NCBI GenBank assembly: GCA_964399965.1
Contig: CAYNRX010000017.1
Coordinates: forward strand, 1-42,442
From: UBA1381 sp964399965
Lineage (GTDB): Bacteria > Bacillota > Clostridia > UBA1381
Length of the DNA stretch: 42,442 nt
Reading direction: 5' to 3'
A program made the translations under genes and the position numbers. The notes below the pieces were generated by a model. That model did no database searches, was not told the DNA's origin, and saw only the letters and a list, made by a program, of their open reading frames with translations. Of the stretch, positions 32,661 to 42,409 are shown piece by piece; positions within the stretch are counted from its first letter, which is position 1, and each line of letters begins with the position of its first letter.

Positions 32661-33372
32661 GCTTAAACGGGTAGTCATCACCGGCGCGGGCGGCGGGATA
32701 GGGATGGCAATGGTCGAGAGGTTTTTGTCGCTGGGAAAAAATGTTACCGCCGTATATTCCGGCCGGGAGGAGAGCCGGAGGAAGCTTACAGAGCTCAGCG
32801 TGCGGACGGTGAGGATGGATCTTAGAAACGAAGAGGAGATAATAGCCGCCGCGCGCGTGATCGAGGAGGAGGGCGGAGCGGACATTTTAATAAACAACGC
32901 CGCCATAGCCCCGGTGCAGAAGGTGATCACCGAGGTCAGCGCCGAGGAATGGGACGAGGTATTCGCGGTCAATGTGCGGGGAATGTTCCTTTTGACGCGG
33001 GAATTGCTAAAGGGGATGGTTCACCGGAAAAAGGGGCGGATAATAAACGTGGCTTCGGTTTGGGGAGTGGCCGGGGGCAGCTGCGAGGTATCGTATTCAG
33101 CGTCCAAGGGAGCGGTGATAGCGTTTTCCAAGGCTCTGGCCAGGGAAGCGGGGCTTTCGGGGATACAGGTGAACTGCATCGCCCCCGGGGTGATAGACAC
33201 GGCGATGAACGCCCATCTCTCGCAGGCAGAAATGGCCCTGCTGGCCGAGGAAACGGCCGCCGGAAGAATAGGCAGGCCGGAGGAAGTGGCGGCCGTAGCG
33301 GCCTTTTTAGCCTCCGAGGAGGCCGGGTACGTGACCGGACAGGTGATATGCGTTGACGGTGGGATGATATAG
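32653..33372 (+). CDS. Short-chain dehydrogenase, EF-P 5-aminopentanone reductase-like
   Basis: 239 residues with the NAD(P)-binding TGAGGGIGMAM, the NNA motif and the catalytic Ser-Tyr-x-x-x-Lys in ASVWGVAGGSCEVSYSASKGA. The WG-x-x-G-x-S-C-E-V-x-Y block is, as I recall, more like YmfI-type EF-P 5-aminopentanone reductases than fatty-acid FabG; either name is possible. Its ATG lies inside the last codons of dnaN, so the two are co-translated, an unusual partnership. A bidirectional terminator follows. Confidence 0.82.
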   Translation: MNELKRVVITGAGGGIGMAMVERFLSLGKNVTAVYSGREESRRKLTELSVRTVRMDLRNEEEIIAAARVIEEEGGADILINNAAIAPVQKVITEVSAEEWDEVFAVNVRGMFLLTRELLKGMVHRKKGRIINVASVWGVAGGSCEVSYSASKGAVIAFSKALAREAGLSGIQVNCIAPGVIDTAMNAHLSQAEMALLAEETAAGRIGRPEEVAAVAAFLASEEAGYVTGQVICVDGGMI

Positions 33373-33406
33373 ATAATTGTAAAATACAGCATCGTTTCCC
33401 CGCAAC

Positions 33407-33442
33407 AAAAAAAACATCCCCCAAAATCGGGGGATGCTTTTT
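33407..33442. terminator. Bidirectional terminator
   Basis: CATCCCCC (33415-33422) pairs with GGGGGATG (33429-33436), with an A-run on the left and a T-run on the right. It serves the dehydrogenase gene (+) and the secreted-protein operon (-). Confidence 0.9.
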
Positions 33443-33444
33443 TG

Positions 33445-35880
33445 TTACAGCTTAGTCCATGCGTAAACGTCTATCGTGTCCGTTTCCTGGCTAAAGTCCT
33501 CGGGGATAGGCAGATTTACCGTTACGGTCGCCTCTCCCAGGGGGAGCCTGTCGCCGTATGTTTCCGTAACAGAAACCGCTTTCAGCAGGCCCTCGCTGTC
33601 TCTGATAGCTATTATGAATGTAACATTGTCGTTATAATTTAAATGCTTGTTGAGCTTGATCTGGGTGATGGCGTCACCGGCCTCGTTCATGCCAACGCCC
33701 GTTATCGCAAAGATATCGCTTGAGGTCACCTCTACTCTGGCCGAAGCGTAGGACGATCCGTCGGTGTTGGAGATGCGCACGTATACCGTCTGGGAAGCGG
33801 CCGTTGATGCGACCGTCAAAAGGCCGTTTGCATCGATAGTAACGTCCTCCGATTCCAGCGGATACTGATCGTCTGCATCAAACACCTGCCATCTGGCTAC
33901 CGAACCATCGAGAGGGCCGAGGTTGGAGCCCTTCCACATCGCCGAGTAGGTAAACTGGCGAGTGTATCCGGCGGCAACGGAGGCCTCTGTGGGATCGATG
34001 CTCATCGCATCGGGAACGATCGTGAGTATTCTCATGTTGTCAACGCTCGCTCCGCCGCCTGCTGCCATGTGGTTAGCGCCGTTTGCTTTGCCGGTTGAGG
34101 AGAAGTTTCTCAGCGTTATCGCTTCCTGATGGTGAACATCGGTGCGCTGGCCGTTCTCACCGTACTGGTAGATGAAAATATTCATCTGGGGAGCAGATCC
34201 CGAAAGGTGGCCGAATACCTTTACATGATACCAGGCCTCCGGGTCGCAGGTGATGAATTTATCAACGTTGCTTGAGTCGCGGCGCACGCCGATCTGACCG
34301 TCAATATACGTTATCTCAAGACCCTGCTTGCCGTTGTCGGCACTCCAGAGCTTAACGTAGGAGCCTTCCTTGTTAAAGCGGACATCGTATTCCCAGGACT
34401 GCAGCGTGGTCGAATTTGCGGCCAGTCCTCCGAAATGGTATTCGCTGTCCGCCTGATAGTATCCCGAGCCGTCCCAGGAGCCGGCCATGAGGACTGCTGC
34501 CGTGCCCGTGGGCAGGCTGTTGCAGGCATCCGTCCATTCCGATACATCGCCTTCTCCGAACTCCTCGACCTCGCGCGCGTCATTGGCGCGGATCTCTAAG
34601 GGGAAGCTCACGCCGATAGCATCGTTGCCGTGATTGGCCGCTCTGACGGTCACCGTCTGGCTGATAACGTTGGGATTATTGACCGTTACTACGCCGTTTT
34701 CGATGGTGATGACCTCCGAATCCACCTTGGATATATTGGCCTCGTCATAGAGCACCCAGGAAATATCCTCGTCAGCTACCGTTACCGGGGAACCGTTCAA
34801 GGTAGGATCCACAAGAGCCAGTGTTACCGGCTCGCCGTAGCGAACGTATTCGCCGGTAGCGGATATCGTGCCGCCGTCAAACTTCATATTTTCCACATCA
34901 AAGCCGCCAATGCGGATCGTGGTAGATCCTGTGGCCGCGCCCTTATCAGAAGAGGTGGCGGTAACGACTACGTCACGGGCGTTATCGAGGATTTCCGTGG
35001 TCAAAAGTCCTGTTTCGCTGATGGATGCGCCCTCGCCGGAAACGCTCCAGGTAACGGAGGACGGCTTTGATACATACGCGCCCTGACGGGTAGCGGAATA
35101 ATTCATCTGCAGGGTAGCTCCGCCCGTTATTTCAGTCTCCCCGGTGATCGAGGTAACGGAAAGCTCATCGGCATGGAGCCTGGTTATCTTTACATTGTCG
35201 ACCGAGGTGCCGCTGTTGAGGTTGATATGAGAAGCGCCGCTTTCATTATTTGCCGACAGGTTTCTCATATTTATATTTTCAAACGTCTGCACATAGGTCC
35301 TGTTGCCCTCAGCGTCATATTCATAGATATGCATATCCATCGAAGCATCGGGAGCCGAGAAACGGCCTATGAGCTTTAAGTGATACCATTTTTCCGGATC
35401 AAGCTGCTGAGCATTGCTTCTGCTGTCCCAGCTGGAGCTGTTGGTCTGGATGGCAAGGTAGGGTACACCTTTATAGTCGTGACGCTGCACGCAGCTGCCG
35501 AGCTTGCCGTCGTCGTTAGAATAGGGCGTAAAGCCCGAGCCGTCGGCTTCAAATTTGATATCAAGCTCCCACATGAGATCCTCGGTGGAATTTCCGCCTA
35601 TATTCGTATAATCTCTAAGGCAGTAGGTCATATATTTGTAATCAGACTCAAGAGCCGGGTCGGCAACGAAGTTTATATATTTCGAGCCGTCCGGAGCGCC
35701 CTCGGATACGGTAACGTCCGTACGTCCGGAAGGAGCCTCCTCGGCCTTCCAGTCCACAAGCACTTCGTCCGTCTCCTCATAGAAGCCGCACTGGGGCGGT
35801 TCCTCCGCCGCCAATGCTATCGGAACAGCCGAAAGCATCAGCCCTGCGGCTGTGAGAAGGCTTATTATCTGTTTTCTCAT
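33445..35880 (-). CDS. Large secreted protein with two LamG-like modules and Ig-like domains
   Basis: 811 residues with a signal peptide (MRKQIISLLTAAGLMLSAVPIALA). The architecture is an internal duplication: a ~190-residue beta-sandwich module near 45-235 (ending SVDNVKITRLHADELSVTS) and again near 445-625 (ending SVDNMRILTIVPDAMSIDP). Each has a 'WYHLK/WYHVK' strand and each is followed by Big2-like Ig domains. LamG/concanavalin-type modules usually bind glycans, so a carbohydrate-binding or adhesive role next to the GH2 enzyme is likely. Only 13 bp separates it from the GH2 gene upstream, so it is the second gene of that operon. No catalytic motif or sortase signal was seen. Confidence 0.8.
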   Translation of the reverse strand: MRKQIISLLTAAGLMLSAVPIALAAEEPPQCGFYEETDEVLVDWKAEEAPSGRTDVTVSEGAPDGSKYINFVADPALESDYKYMTYCLRDYTNIGGNSTEDLMWELDIKFEADGSGFTPYSNDDGKLGSCVQRHDYKGVPYLAIQTNSSSWDSRSNAQQLDPEKWYHLKLIGRFSAPDASMDMHIYEYDAEGNRTYVQTFENINMRNLSANNESGASHINLNSGTSVDNVKITRLHADELSVTSITGETEITGGATLQMNYSATRQGAYVSKPSSVTWSVSGEGASISETGLLTTEILDNARDVVVTATSSDKGAATGSTTIRIGGFDVENMKFDGGTISATGEYVRYGEPVTLALVDPTLNGSPVTVADEDISWVLYDEANISKVDSEVITIENGVVTVNNPNVISQTVTVRAANHGNDAIGVSFPLEIRANDAREVEEFGEGDVSEWTDACNSLPTGTAAVLMAGSWDGSGYYQADSEYHFGGLAANSTTLQSWEYDVRFNKEGSYVKLWSADNGKQGLEITYIDGQIGVRRDSSNVDKFITCDPEAWYHVKVFGHLSGSAPQMNIFIYQYGENGQRTDVHHQEAITLRNFSSTGKANGANHMAAGGGASVDNMRILTIVPDAMSIDPTEASVAAGYTRQFTYSAMWKGSNLGPLDGSVARWQVFDADDQYPLESEDVTIDANGLLTVASTAASQTVYVRISNTDGSSYASARVEVTSSDIFAITGVGMNEAGDAITQIKLNKHLNYNDNVTFIIAIRDSEGLLKAVSVTETYGDRLPLGEATVTVNLPIPEDFSQETDTIDVYAWTKL

Positions 35881-35893
35881 CCGTCTTACCTCC

Positions 35894-38800
35894 TTATCCT
35901 ACAGTGTAGTTAAGCGTCTTTCCTTCAACGTCAAGCGTTGAGGTAACTCCGTCAAGATATCCGGTCAGAGGAGCGATCTCTATCCACAGATGTTCGCCGT
36001 CCTCCGAGAGAGTTATCTCGTAATTCAAAAGGTTCTGGTCTGTACCGTCCGCAGTCACGATGTCAAGCGTGGTATCTCCGGCCTTGGCCGTGACTGTCGT
36101 CGTACCCTGGGTCATAGTAAGCGTCAGCTTATCGTCTACAGTGGAGTACGAATATGTAACGTCCGCGCCCGCAGCCTTCAGGGCCTCAAGCACCAGATCC
36201 GCCGGGGCGACAACTCCTGTCGTATCGTCCGGCTTAAACGGCTCCAGACCCTCGGGGAAGGATACCTCATTGCCGTTTACGGTTATCTTGTGCGTCCTGT
36301 CGATGACGATATCCTCGACCGTATAAATGTAATCGCTCCAGTTGTCCTTGTTCACGGAAGCGAACATTCCCAGGGGCTTAGCCTCGGGTACAACTACCGG
36401 AACCGGCTGTGCGCCTACTCCCGGGGTAAGAGTTGTCGGCATGGTCTCTGTCAGGCCGCCCTCAACGTCTACCGCATAGGAGGTCACAGAGGCCGTGGCC
36501 GAGGCCAGTCCGCCTACGGCAGCCTCCAGGGTGATAGTGCCGGCCGTTCTTCCGGCCTTTACGAATACGCGGTTCACGCCGCACTCGGCGTATACGTAAT
36601 CCTTACCGATAACGGTATCCTCCGCTCCCAGCTTACCGGAGTTATAGCCGCCCATAAATTCGGCGTCTCCCGTGAGCTTGAAGTCTATGCGGTCGTAGCT
36701 CAAGGGGCATACGTTGCCTTCTGCATCTACGATCTCCACGTCAAAGTACATCAGGTCGCCGCCATCAGCCATCAGGCCGCCCGATACGTAATTTCCGTCC
36801 TCGTCCGTCTCAACGGGAACCGTTACCGGGGTAAGGCGTACTGCGACAGGCTCGCCCGCTCTTACGATCTCATGACGGGCAACCTCTCTGTCCTGAGCGT
36901 CATATGCTACAGCCTCCACCTTGTCGCCCTGTGTAACGTCTATATTATAGAAGGGATAGATGAAGGTGTTTGTCGTCTGGTTCTGCTGAGCGACTACCTC
37001 GCCGTCAACAAGCAGGTCGATATGGTCTATCTGTGTCGGCGTGCCGACTACGTATACAGTTTTCTTGGTCGGGTCGCGCCGCGCCCATTCGCCGTTGTAC
37101 TTGCCGTTCGAATCGCGCAGCTGGTAGTAGTAATTGCCGCCCTCTTCCATCGAGAGGTCGTCCACAGGCTCATAGTTCCAGTGGCCTACGATATGCACCG
37201 CCGCCTCCTCCGACTGCATTACCTGGTAGGCATAGAACGACTGCTTCGGTATTCTTATAGCGTCCACACGGCCGCTTGTTCTGGCGTTTTCGGTGGCGGC
37301 GTTTCTGCCGTGCTGGTTGGAATCGGCCCAGATAAGGGCTGCCGCTGCCGAATAGTAGTTGTTGCCCGACTGGCCGCCTACACGGTCGTTGTAGAATTCC
37401 TGGTAGGAGGCAGCGTCCGACAAAACAAAATCCTCGCTTGTGAGGTCGTGGATATCGCCGCTGTCATCCTTTTTTGCGCCCGCGCCGAGCCAATTGTTCA
37501 CATAGTCGTAATCGGGCGGTGAATAATCGTCCCAAACACGTCTGGGAGCTTCCTCGCGGTGATATTCCGTTTCCATGATCGGCACGAACTTGTTGGCCGT
37601 TTTCATTGAATTGAACGCGTTTGCGGCATGACGGTTGAGCATCGTGCCCACGTACTCGGTGGCCTCGATCTGCTCCACGCTTGAAAGCGTGCGGCAGCCG
37701 GCGTATCTTCCGCCGTAGGGATCGATAAGAGCCTTAAGGTCGGTAACCTCCTGCTGATGTATGGAAACTACCTGATTATTGCCTGTCTCCCAGAAGAGAA
37801 CTGAGGGGCTGTTGCGGAAATAGATCATCACGTCGCGCATCGTTTCCATACGCTGCGACCAGCCGCGGTCGGAAGCGTCGCCCTCCTTGTCTCCTGCCGG
37901 AACGACTACCGCTATACCGTATTTATCGGTGGAGCGTACAGAATTGGGTCTGGGGGCAACGTGCATCCAGCGGATGAAGTTAGAGCCTGATTCCTTCAAA
38001 AGCTCCATATCGTAGTCTGTCAGCCAGTCGTTGCCCACGCCGATGGCCGCCCATTCGTTCGTTGAACGCTGAGCGTAGCCCGTGAGCCATACCGGCTCGT
38101 CGTTTATCGTAAGACCCTGGCCGCTCGTGCCGTCAAAGTCGTATTCGACCTTTCTAAAGCCGGTCGTGGTCTCGTCAACGTCGATAACGTTCCCCTCAGC
38201 ATCCTTAAGCACCGTGTATATGGTGTAAAGGTAGGGATCCTCGATGTTCCAGAACCGTACGTCAGAGGCCGTGTAGCTGGCCGTGATATGCGATACGTCG
38301 GGCGTAATTATTTCTGTTGCATACGTTTCGTTATGCAGCTGTCTTTCTACTGAGTTAAGTGTCTTATAGTGGGTCGCTTTTTCTGCATCGTCAGTCTCTG
38401 TCGTTGAAGACGAACCGTCGCCTATACCGTATATCAGACGATAGCCTCTGTCGTCAAAGCCGGTAAGGCTTACGCTGTCGTCCATTGGTTTCCAGTCCGA
38501 CCAATGCTCTACATAGGTAATGTAAGCGCAGGTCTCGTTGCTGTCCGGTCTTTTTGAAGGATCGTTTATGATCTCAAGTTCTTCAGGAGTGCTGTCGGGC
38601 AGCGTTTCCGTAACGGTGGTTTTTTCCGGAGAATAAACGTCATCCTCCACGGCCGTCTCATAAACAACGCCCGCGTCTGTAGCTGCGGGAACGCTTGTGG
38701 ACTGCGAGGAGAACGAATATTTCAAAATACCCTCGTGGTCGACAACGTTTACATCGAGCGTCAGGTTTTCATCAGCTCCCGATTCGTTCCTGACCTCGGC

Positions 38801-39628
38801 GTCAACGTTTATCGTCACCTTGCCCTCGCGGATATCGTAGTCGGTGCCGTAGATGTACTTGCCGGTCGTTTTCAGGTTGTTGTAAAGCGGCAGCGTCTGG
38901 TAAACGTCGTCCTTTACCCGCAGCCGTACGTCATAGACAAGGCCGATCTGCGCAGGGTTAAAGTCCTTGGTGTTCCACTGGTAGCCTGCGCCGTCACCCG
39001 CGCCCCAGGCAGAGCCGGGACGGGTCTCCTCAAGGTAGTTTTCGGAGCCTCTGGCGGAGGTACCGTCGTTTGCCAGAGCGATAACGGCCTCTTCACCGGG
39101 GGTCACGTAGTTGGTGATATCAAAGCCGAACGCGGCAACGCCGGCCTCGTAATAGCCGACCTCCTGGCCGTTTACCCAGAGATAGGCTCCCTGGCGGATG
39201 CCGTCAAACTCCAGGAAAAGCTTTTTGCCCGCATCCTCCTCGGGCACTGTGAAATGCTTTCTGTAGAACACTATCCCGCGGAAAGCGTTCGTATCGCCCG
39301 CATCGGCGATATCGTTGACAAACGCGTCATCGGCGTTTATCGCGTGAGGGACGCTGACGGTCTCCCATGAGGCGTCGTCATAGTCCTTTTCGTAGAAATA
39401 CCTCCCGTTTGCGTCCTTAGCCGAATCGAGCGCGCTTGCAAGCGGGAAGGTGGTAGCCGGTTTGAGGTATTTCCAGTCAATGTTCATGTTGTAGACTGCC
39501 GAAGGAGCTTCGGGGACCTCGTACGGCTGACCGATCGCAGCATCGGCGAAGGCCGGAAGAGCCATGCCCGATAACAATATCTGCAAAGAGATTATTATCG
39601 AAGACAGCAAAGAGATCTTTCTTTTCAT
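35894..39628 (-). CDS. Secreted GH2-type glycoside hydrolase (beta-galactosidase-like)
   Basis: 1244 residues with a signal peptide (to about AFADA). A jelly-roll sugar-binding domain lies at ~50-240 (VPHAIN, FRGIVFYRKHF, LWVNGQEVGYYEAG) and an Ig-like domain at ~260-495 with a long insertion. The TIM barrel at ~500-800 has IRWMHVAPRP, SPSVLFWETGNNQ (611-619) and the nucleophile candidate Glu688 in METEYHREEAP. C-terminal Ig-like and DUF4982-like domains follow. Where classical GH2 enzymes have G-N-E with the acid/base Glu, this one has G-N-N, so Glu614 may serve or activity may differ. It probably cuts beta-linked galactosyl or related residues outside the cell. AAAGGAGG precedes the ATG. 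Confidence 0.88.
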   Translation of the reverse strand: MKRKISLLSSIIISLQILLSGMALPAFADAAIGQPYEVPEAPSAVYNMNIDWKYLKPATTFPLASALDSAKDANGRYFYEKDYDDASWETVSVPHAINADDAFVNDIADAGDTNAFRGIVFYRKHFTVPEEDAGKKLFLEFDGIRQGAYLWVNGQEVGYYEAGVAAFGFDITNYVTPGEEAVIALANDGTSARGSENYLEETRPGSAWGAGDGAGYQWNTKDFNPAQIGLVYDVRLRVKDDVYQTLPLYNNLKTTGKYIYGTDYDIREGKVTINVDAEVRNESGADENLTLDVNVVDHEGILKYSFSSQSTSVPAATDAGVVYETAVEDDVYSPEKTTVTETLPDSTPEELEIINDPSKRPDSNETCAYITYVEHWSDWKPMDDSVSLTGFDDRGYRLIYGIGDGSSSTTETDDAEKATHYKTLNSVERQLHNETYATEIITPDVSHITASYTASDVRFWNIEDPYLYTIYTVLKDAEGNVIDVDETTTGFRKVEYDFDGTSGQGLTINDEPVWLTGYAQRSTNEWAAIGVGNDWLTDYDMELLKESGSNFIRWMHVAPRPNSVRSTDKYGIAVVVPAGDKEGDASDRGWSQRMETMRDVMIYFRNSPSVLFWETGNNQVVSIHQQEVTDLKALIDPYGGRYAGCRTLSSVEQIEATEYVGTMLNRHAANAFNSMKTANKFVPIMETEYHREEAPRRVWDDYSPPDYDYVNNWLGAGAKKDDSGDIHDLTSEDFVLSDAASYQEFYNDRVGGQSGNNYYSAAAALIWADSNQHGRNAATENARTSGRVDAIRIPKQSFYAYQVMQSEEAAVHIVGHWNYEPVDDLSMEEGGNYYYQLRDSNGKYNGEWARRDPTKKTVYVVGTPTQIDHIDLLVDGEVVAQQNQTTNTFIYPFYNIDVTQGDKVEAVAYDAQDREVARHEIVRAGEPVAVRLTPVTVPVETDEDGNYVSGGLMADGGDLMYFDVEIVDAEGNVCPLSYDRIDFKLTGDAEFMGGYNSGKLGAEDTVIGKDYVYAECGVNRVFVKAGRTAGTITLEAAVGGLASATASVTSYAVDVEGGLTETMPTTLTPGVGAQPVPVVVPEAKPLGMFASVNKDNWSDYIYTVEDIVIDRTHKITVNGNEVSFPEGLEPFKPDDTTGVVAPADLVLEALKAAGADVTYSYSTVDDKLTLTMTQGTTTVTAKAGDTTLDIVTADGTDQNLLNYEITLSEDGEHLWIEIAPLTGYLDGVTSTLDVEGKTLNYTVG

Positions 39629-39733
39629 TGAAAAATTCCTCCTTTTTTAAAATTTTTATAAAATTTGTCCGCAGGCCGGTGGCCGTATTGGACTATTTTA
39701 CTATAATTGTATCACAAAAATTGAGGTTTGTAA

Positions 39734-39766
39734 TTGCAAAAGTTGTTTCAAAACTTGCAAAAGTTG
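39734..39766 (-). promoter_or_regulatory. Direct repeat with 21-bp period upstream of the GH2 operon
   Basis: TTGCAAAAGTTG occurs at 39734-39745 and 39755-39766, exactly two helical turns apart. Downstream, the only -10 candidate (TACAAT, 39706-39711 on the minus strand) lacks a good -35 box, as expected for an activator-dependent promoter. The nearby AraC-family gene is the obvious candidate regulator. Confidence 0.65.
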
Positions 39767-39799
39767 CGATTATGTGATATAATAGACACAGTCAGGGGA

Positions 39800-41447
39800 G
39801 TGCGGCAAGTGATGCTTTAGCGCACTGGGTTACAAGGGGATTGCGGCAAGTGATGCTTTAGCGCATGGGGTTTCACGGTTGCGGCAATTGCAGCTTTTGC
39901 GCAAAGGATCAAAAGGGGAAACTACGTCTCCCCTTTTGGAATCCTCTTCCTTGGGGATTCAACTTTTTTGCAAAAAGTTGAAATAAAACTATCTATTCGG
40001 CTATGCGGGAATCGCGGGTGTTGCGTTCTGTTATGCTGGAAGTCTCGCTGTAGCGTTCTGTTTAACGATGAAAGCGGCAAGATAGGGGATTCCGCATTCC
40101 CGTTACTCGGTGAATATGCGGGGAAGGGTCGGTATTCGCGTTGGCTATAGTTTGGCGTGATCCTATCTGGCAATAGGATTGCGGCAAGTGATGCTTTAGC
40201 GCATGGGGTTTCACGATTGCATCAATTGCAGCTTTTGCGCAAAGGATCAAAAGGGGAAACTACGTCTCCCCTTTTGGAATCCTCTTCCTTGGGGATTCAA
40301 CTTTTTTGCAAAAAGTTGAAATAAAACTATCTATTCGGCTATGCGGGAATCGCGGGTGTTGCGTTCTGTTATGCTGGAAGTCTCGCTATGGCGTTCTGTT
40401 TGGCAATGAAAGCGGTGTATTTATGGGCTTCCACATGCCCGTTCCTGGATGAATATGCGGGAAAAGGTCGGTATTCGCCTTGGTTATGCTTGAGCTTAAT
40501 TCTATCCAACAAGGTGATTGCGGCAATTGCTGATTTTGTGCGATAGTCCAAAAGGAAAAACTGCGTTTTCCCTTTTTGGAACTCTACTTTTTAAAAGTGG
40601 AGAAAAATAACCAGGAAATAACTGTAGCGTCCTGTTACTTGCGGTTATGCAGATTACGCCGGGCAAATCAAGCGAACGCAATAAATTTCAACCAATACCA
40701 TAAACAGCCGTAATCCTATTGTCAGATAGGATCACGCTCAACTATAACCAACGAAAAAACTAATCTTTTTTCCATCCCCCATCCAGAAACGGGCATGGGG
40801 AATCCCCTAACTACACCGCTTTCATCGTTAAACAGAACGCTACCGGGAGACTTTACGCAAAACAGAACACCGCATTTGCGACTTTCGCACAGTCGAACAG
40901 ACATTCCCATTTCAACTTTTTTGCAAAAAAAGTTGAACCACATTAAGGAAGAGGATTCCAAAAGGGGAGACGTAGTTTCCCCTTTTGATCCATTGCACTA
41001 AAGTAGCAATTGCCGCAATCGTGAAACCCAGTGCGCTAAAGCATCACTTGCCGCAATCCTATTGTCAGATAGAATTACGCCAAACTATAGCCAACGCGAA
41101 TACCGACCCTTCCCCGCATCCCCCATCCAGGAACGGGCATGGGGAATCCCCTAACTACACCGCTTTCATCGCTAAACAGAAAGCTATCGGGAGACTTTAC
41201 GCAAAACAGAACACCGCATTCGCGACTTTCGCACAGTCGAACAGACATTCCCATTTCAACTTTTTTGCAAAAAAAGTTGAACCACATTAAGGAAGAGGAT
41301 TCCAAAAGGGGAGACGTAGTTTCCCCTTTTGATCCATTGCACTAAAGTAGCAATTGCCGCAATCGTGAAACCCAGTGCGCTAAAGTCGCACCTGTCGCAA
41401 TCCCTTTGTAACCCAGTGCACTAACGTCGCACCTGCCGCAATCCCCC
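39800..41447. repeat. Palindromic repeat cluster 2
   Basis: No believable gene. Two units in plus orientation (about 39800-40175 and 40175-40510, period 338 bp measured between GGATCAAAAGG at 39906 and 40244), a centre (about 40530-40735), then two units in minus orientation (about 40736-41060 and 41060-41405, period 344 bp). The ends are matching words in opposite orientation (TGCGGCAAGTGATGCTTTAG at 39811-39830; near complement at 41406-41447). Same hairpins I, II and III as cluster 1. The right edge lies 35 bp before the AraC-type gene. Confidence 0.85.
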
Positions 41448-41481
41448 AACCCCAACACCACAACATCACAAGGAGGCCGCC

Positions 41482-42303
41482 ATGGGAGTATCATTCAGAA
41501 ACGAAAAATACCTTTACAGCGCTCAATCAATAGCGCCACCGCAGCTTAATACCCATCTTCACCGCTACTACGAATTTCTCCTGTTCGAGTCCGGTGAAGC
41601 CAACTACATAATCGAAGATACGGTCTATGAAGCACACCCGGGCGACCTCTTTGTCACCCGTCCCGGCGAGCTGCATACGCTGGCCTTTTTGTCGGACAAT
41701 ATCTACACCCGCCAGTTCATCCAGGTTCCGCGCGAGTTCGGCGTGGGGCTGGAGGTGGATCTGTTCCGCATAATAGACCGCTTTCCCACGGGGCAAATGA
41801 ACCGCATCCCTGCCGGGCTGGTTAATGCTTATTCAATTCCTTCTTATTATATAGGCGTAAGAAAGTACATCGAGGTCCGCGTCCCCGAAAGCGATATGAT
41901 GGTACGCACGTATATCATCCAGCTTTTGATGGCCGTCAACTACGCCCTGAGCAAAAGCCCCCATAAACGCGACACCGCCCTGCAGCTTGACAGCCGCGTG
42001 CGGGCGATAATGCATTATATCGATAAAAATATCAGCGAGGAGCTGAGCCTTGACCGCCTTGCCGGTACATTTTATATGAACAAATATTATATGTGCCACC
42101 TGTTTAAGGACAATACCGGCTTTACGATCAAGGAGTACATAAATACTCGCCGCATTGCCCGCGCCAAGGAGCTTTTGGCCGGAGGACGCGACGTGATGAG
42201 CCTTTGCTTCGACTGCGGTTTCCGCGATTATTCGACGTTTTATAAGACGTTCCGCCGCCTTACCGGCAAGACTCCGCGGGAGTTTTTCCGTGCTGTCCGC
42301 TAA
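41482..42303 (+). CDS. AraC-family transcriptional regulator
   Basis: 273 residues. The N-terminal cupin sensor has HLHRYYEFLLFESGEANYIIEDTVYEAHPGDLFVTRPGELHT. The C-terminal ~100 residues carry the two AraC helix-turn-helices (LSLDRLAGTFYMNKYYMCHLFKDNTGFTIKEYINTRRIARAKELL, then DVMSLCFDCGFRDYSTFYKTFRRLTGKTPREF). AAGGAGG precedes the ATG. It probably senses a sugar and activates the secreted glycosidase operon through the 21-bp-spaced repeats at 39734-39766, although the next gene to the right is another possible target. Confidence 0.93.
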   Translation: MGVSFRNEKYLYSAQSIAPPQLNTHLHRYYEFLLFESGEANYIIEDTVYEAHPGDLFVTRPGELHTLAFLSDNIYTRQFIQVPREFGVGLEVDLFRIIDRFPTGQMNRIPAGLVNAYSIPSYYIGVRKYIEVRVPESDMMVRTYIIQLLMAVNYALSKSPHKRDTALQLDSRVRAIMHYIDKNISEELSLDRLAGTFYMNKYYMCHLFKDNTGFTIKEYINTRRIARAKELLAGGRDVMSLCFDCGFRDYSTFYKTFRRLTGKTPREFFRAVR

Positions 42304-42380
42304 ATTGCATTATAGATAAGGATATAAACGCATACTATTTATGCAACTTAACCAAATCGCAAAAATCGGCGAAAAAGGTG

Positions 42381-42409
42381 TTGACATTGGGGGCGGATTG
42401 TGGTAATAT
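42381..42409 (+). promoter_or_regulatory. Promoter of a gene beyond the window
   Basis: TTGACA (42381-42386), a 17-bp spacer and TAATAT (42404-42409). No start codon for it lies within the window. Confidence 0.78.

Noticed and set aside
35990..37522. 510-codon plus-strand frame opposite the GH2 gene
   Set aside because: It is antisense to the glycosidase, has no ribosome site and shows no domain. Its length follows from the codon bias of the real gene.
39922..41345. Similar open frames within repeat cluster 2
   Set aside because: Same reason as for cluster 1; none has a start signal or a domain.
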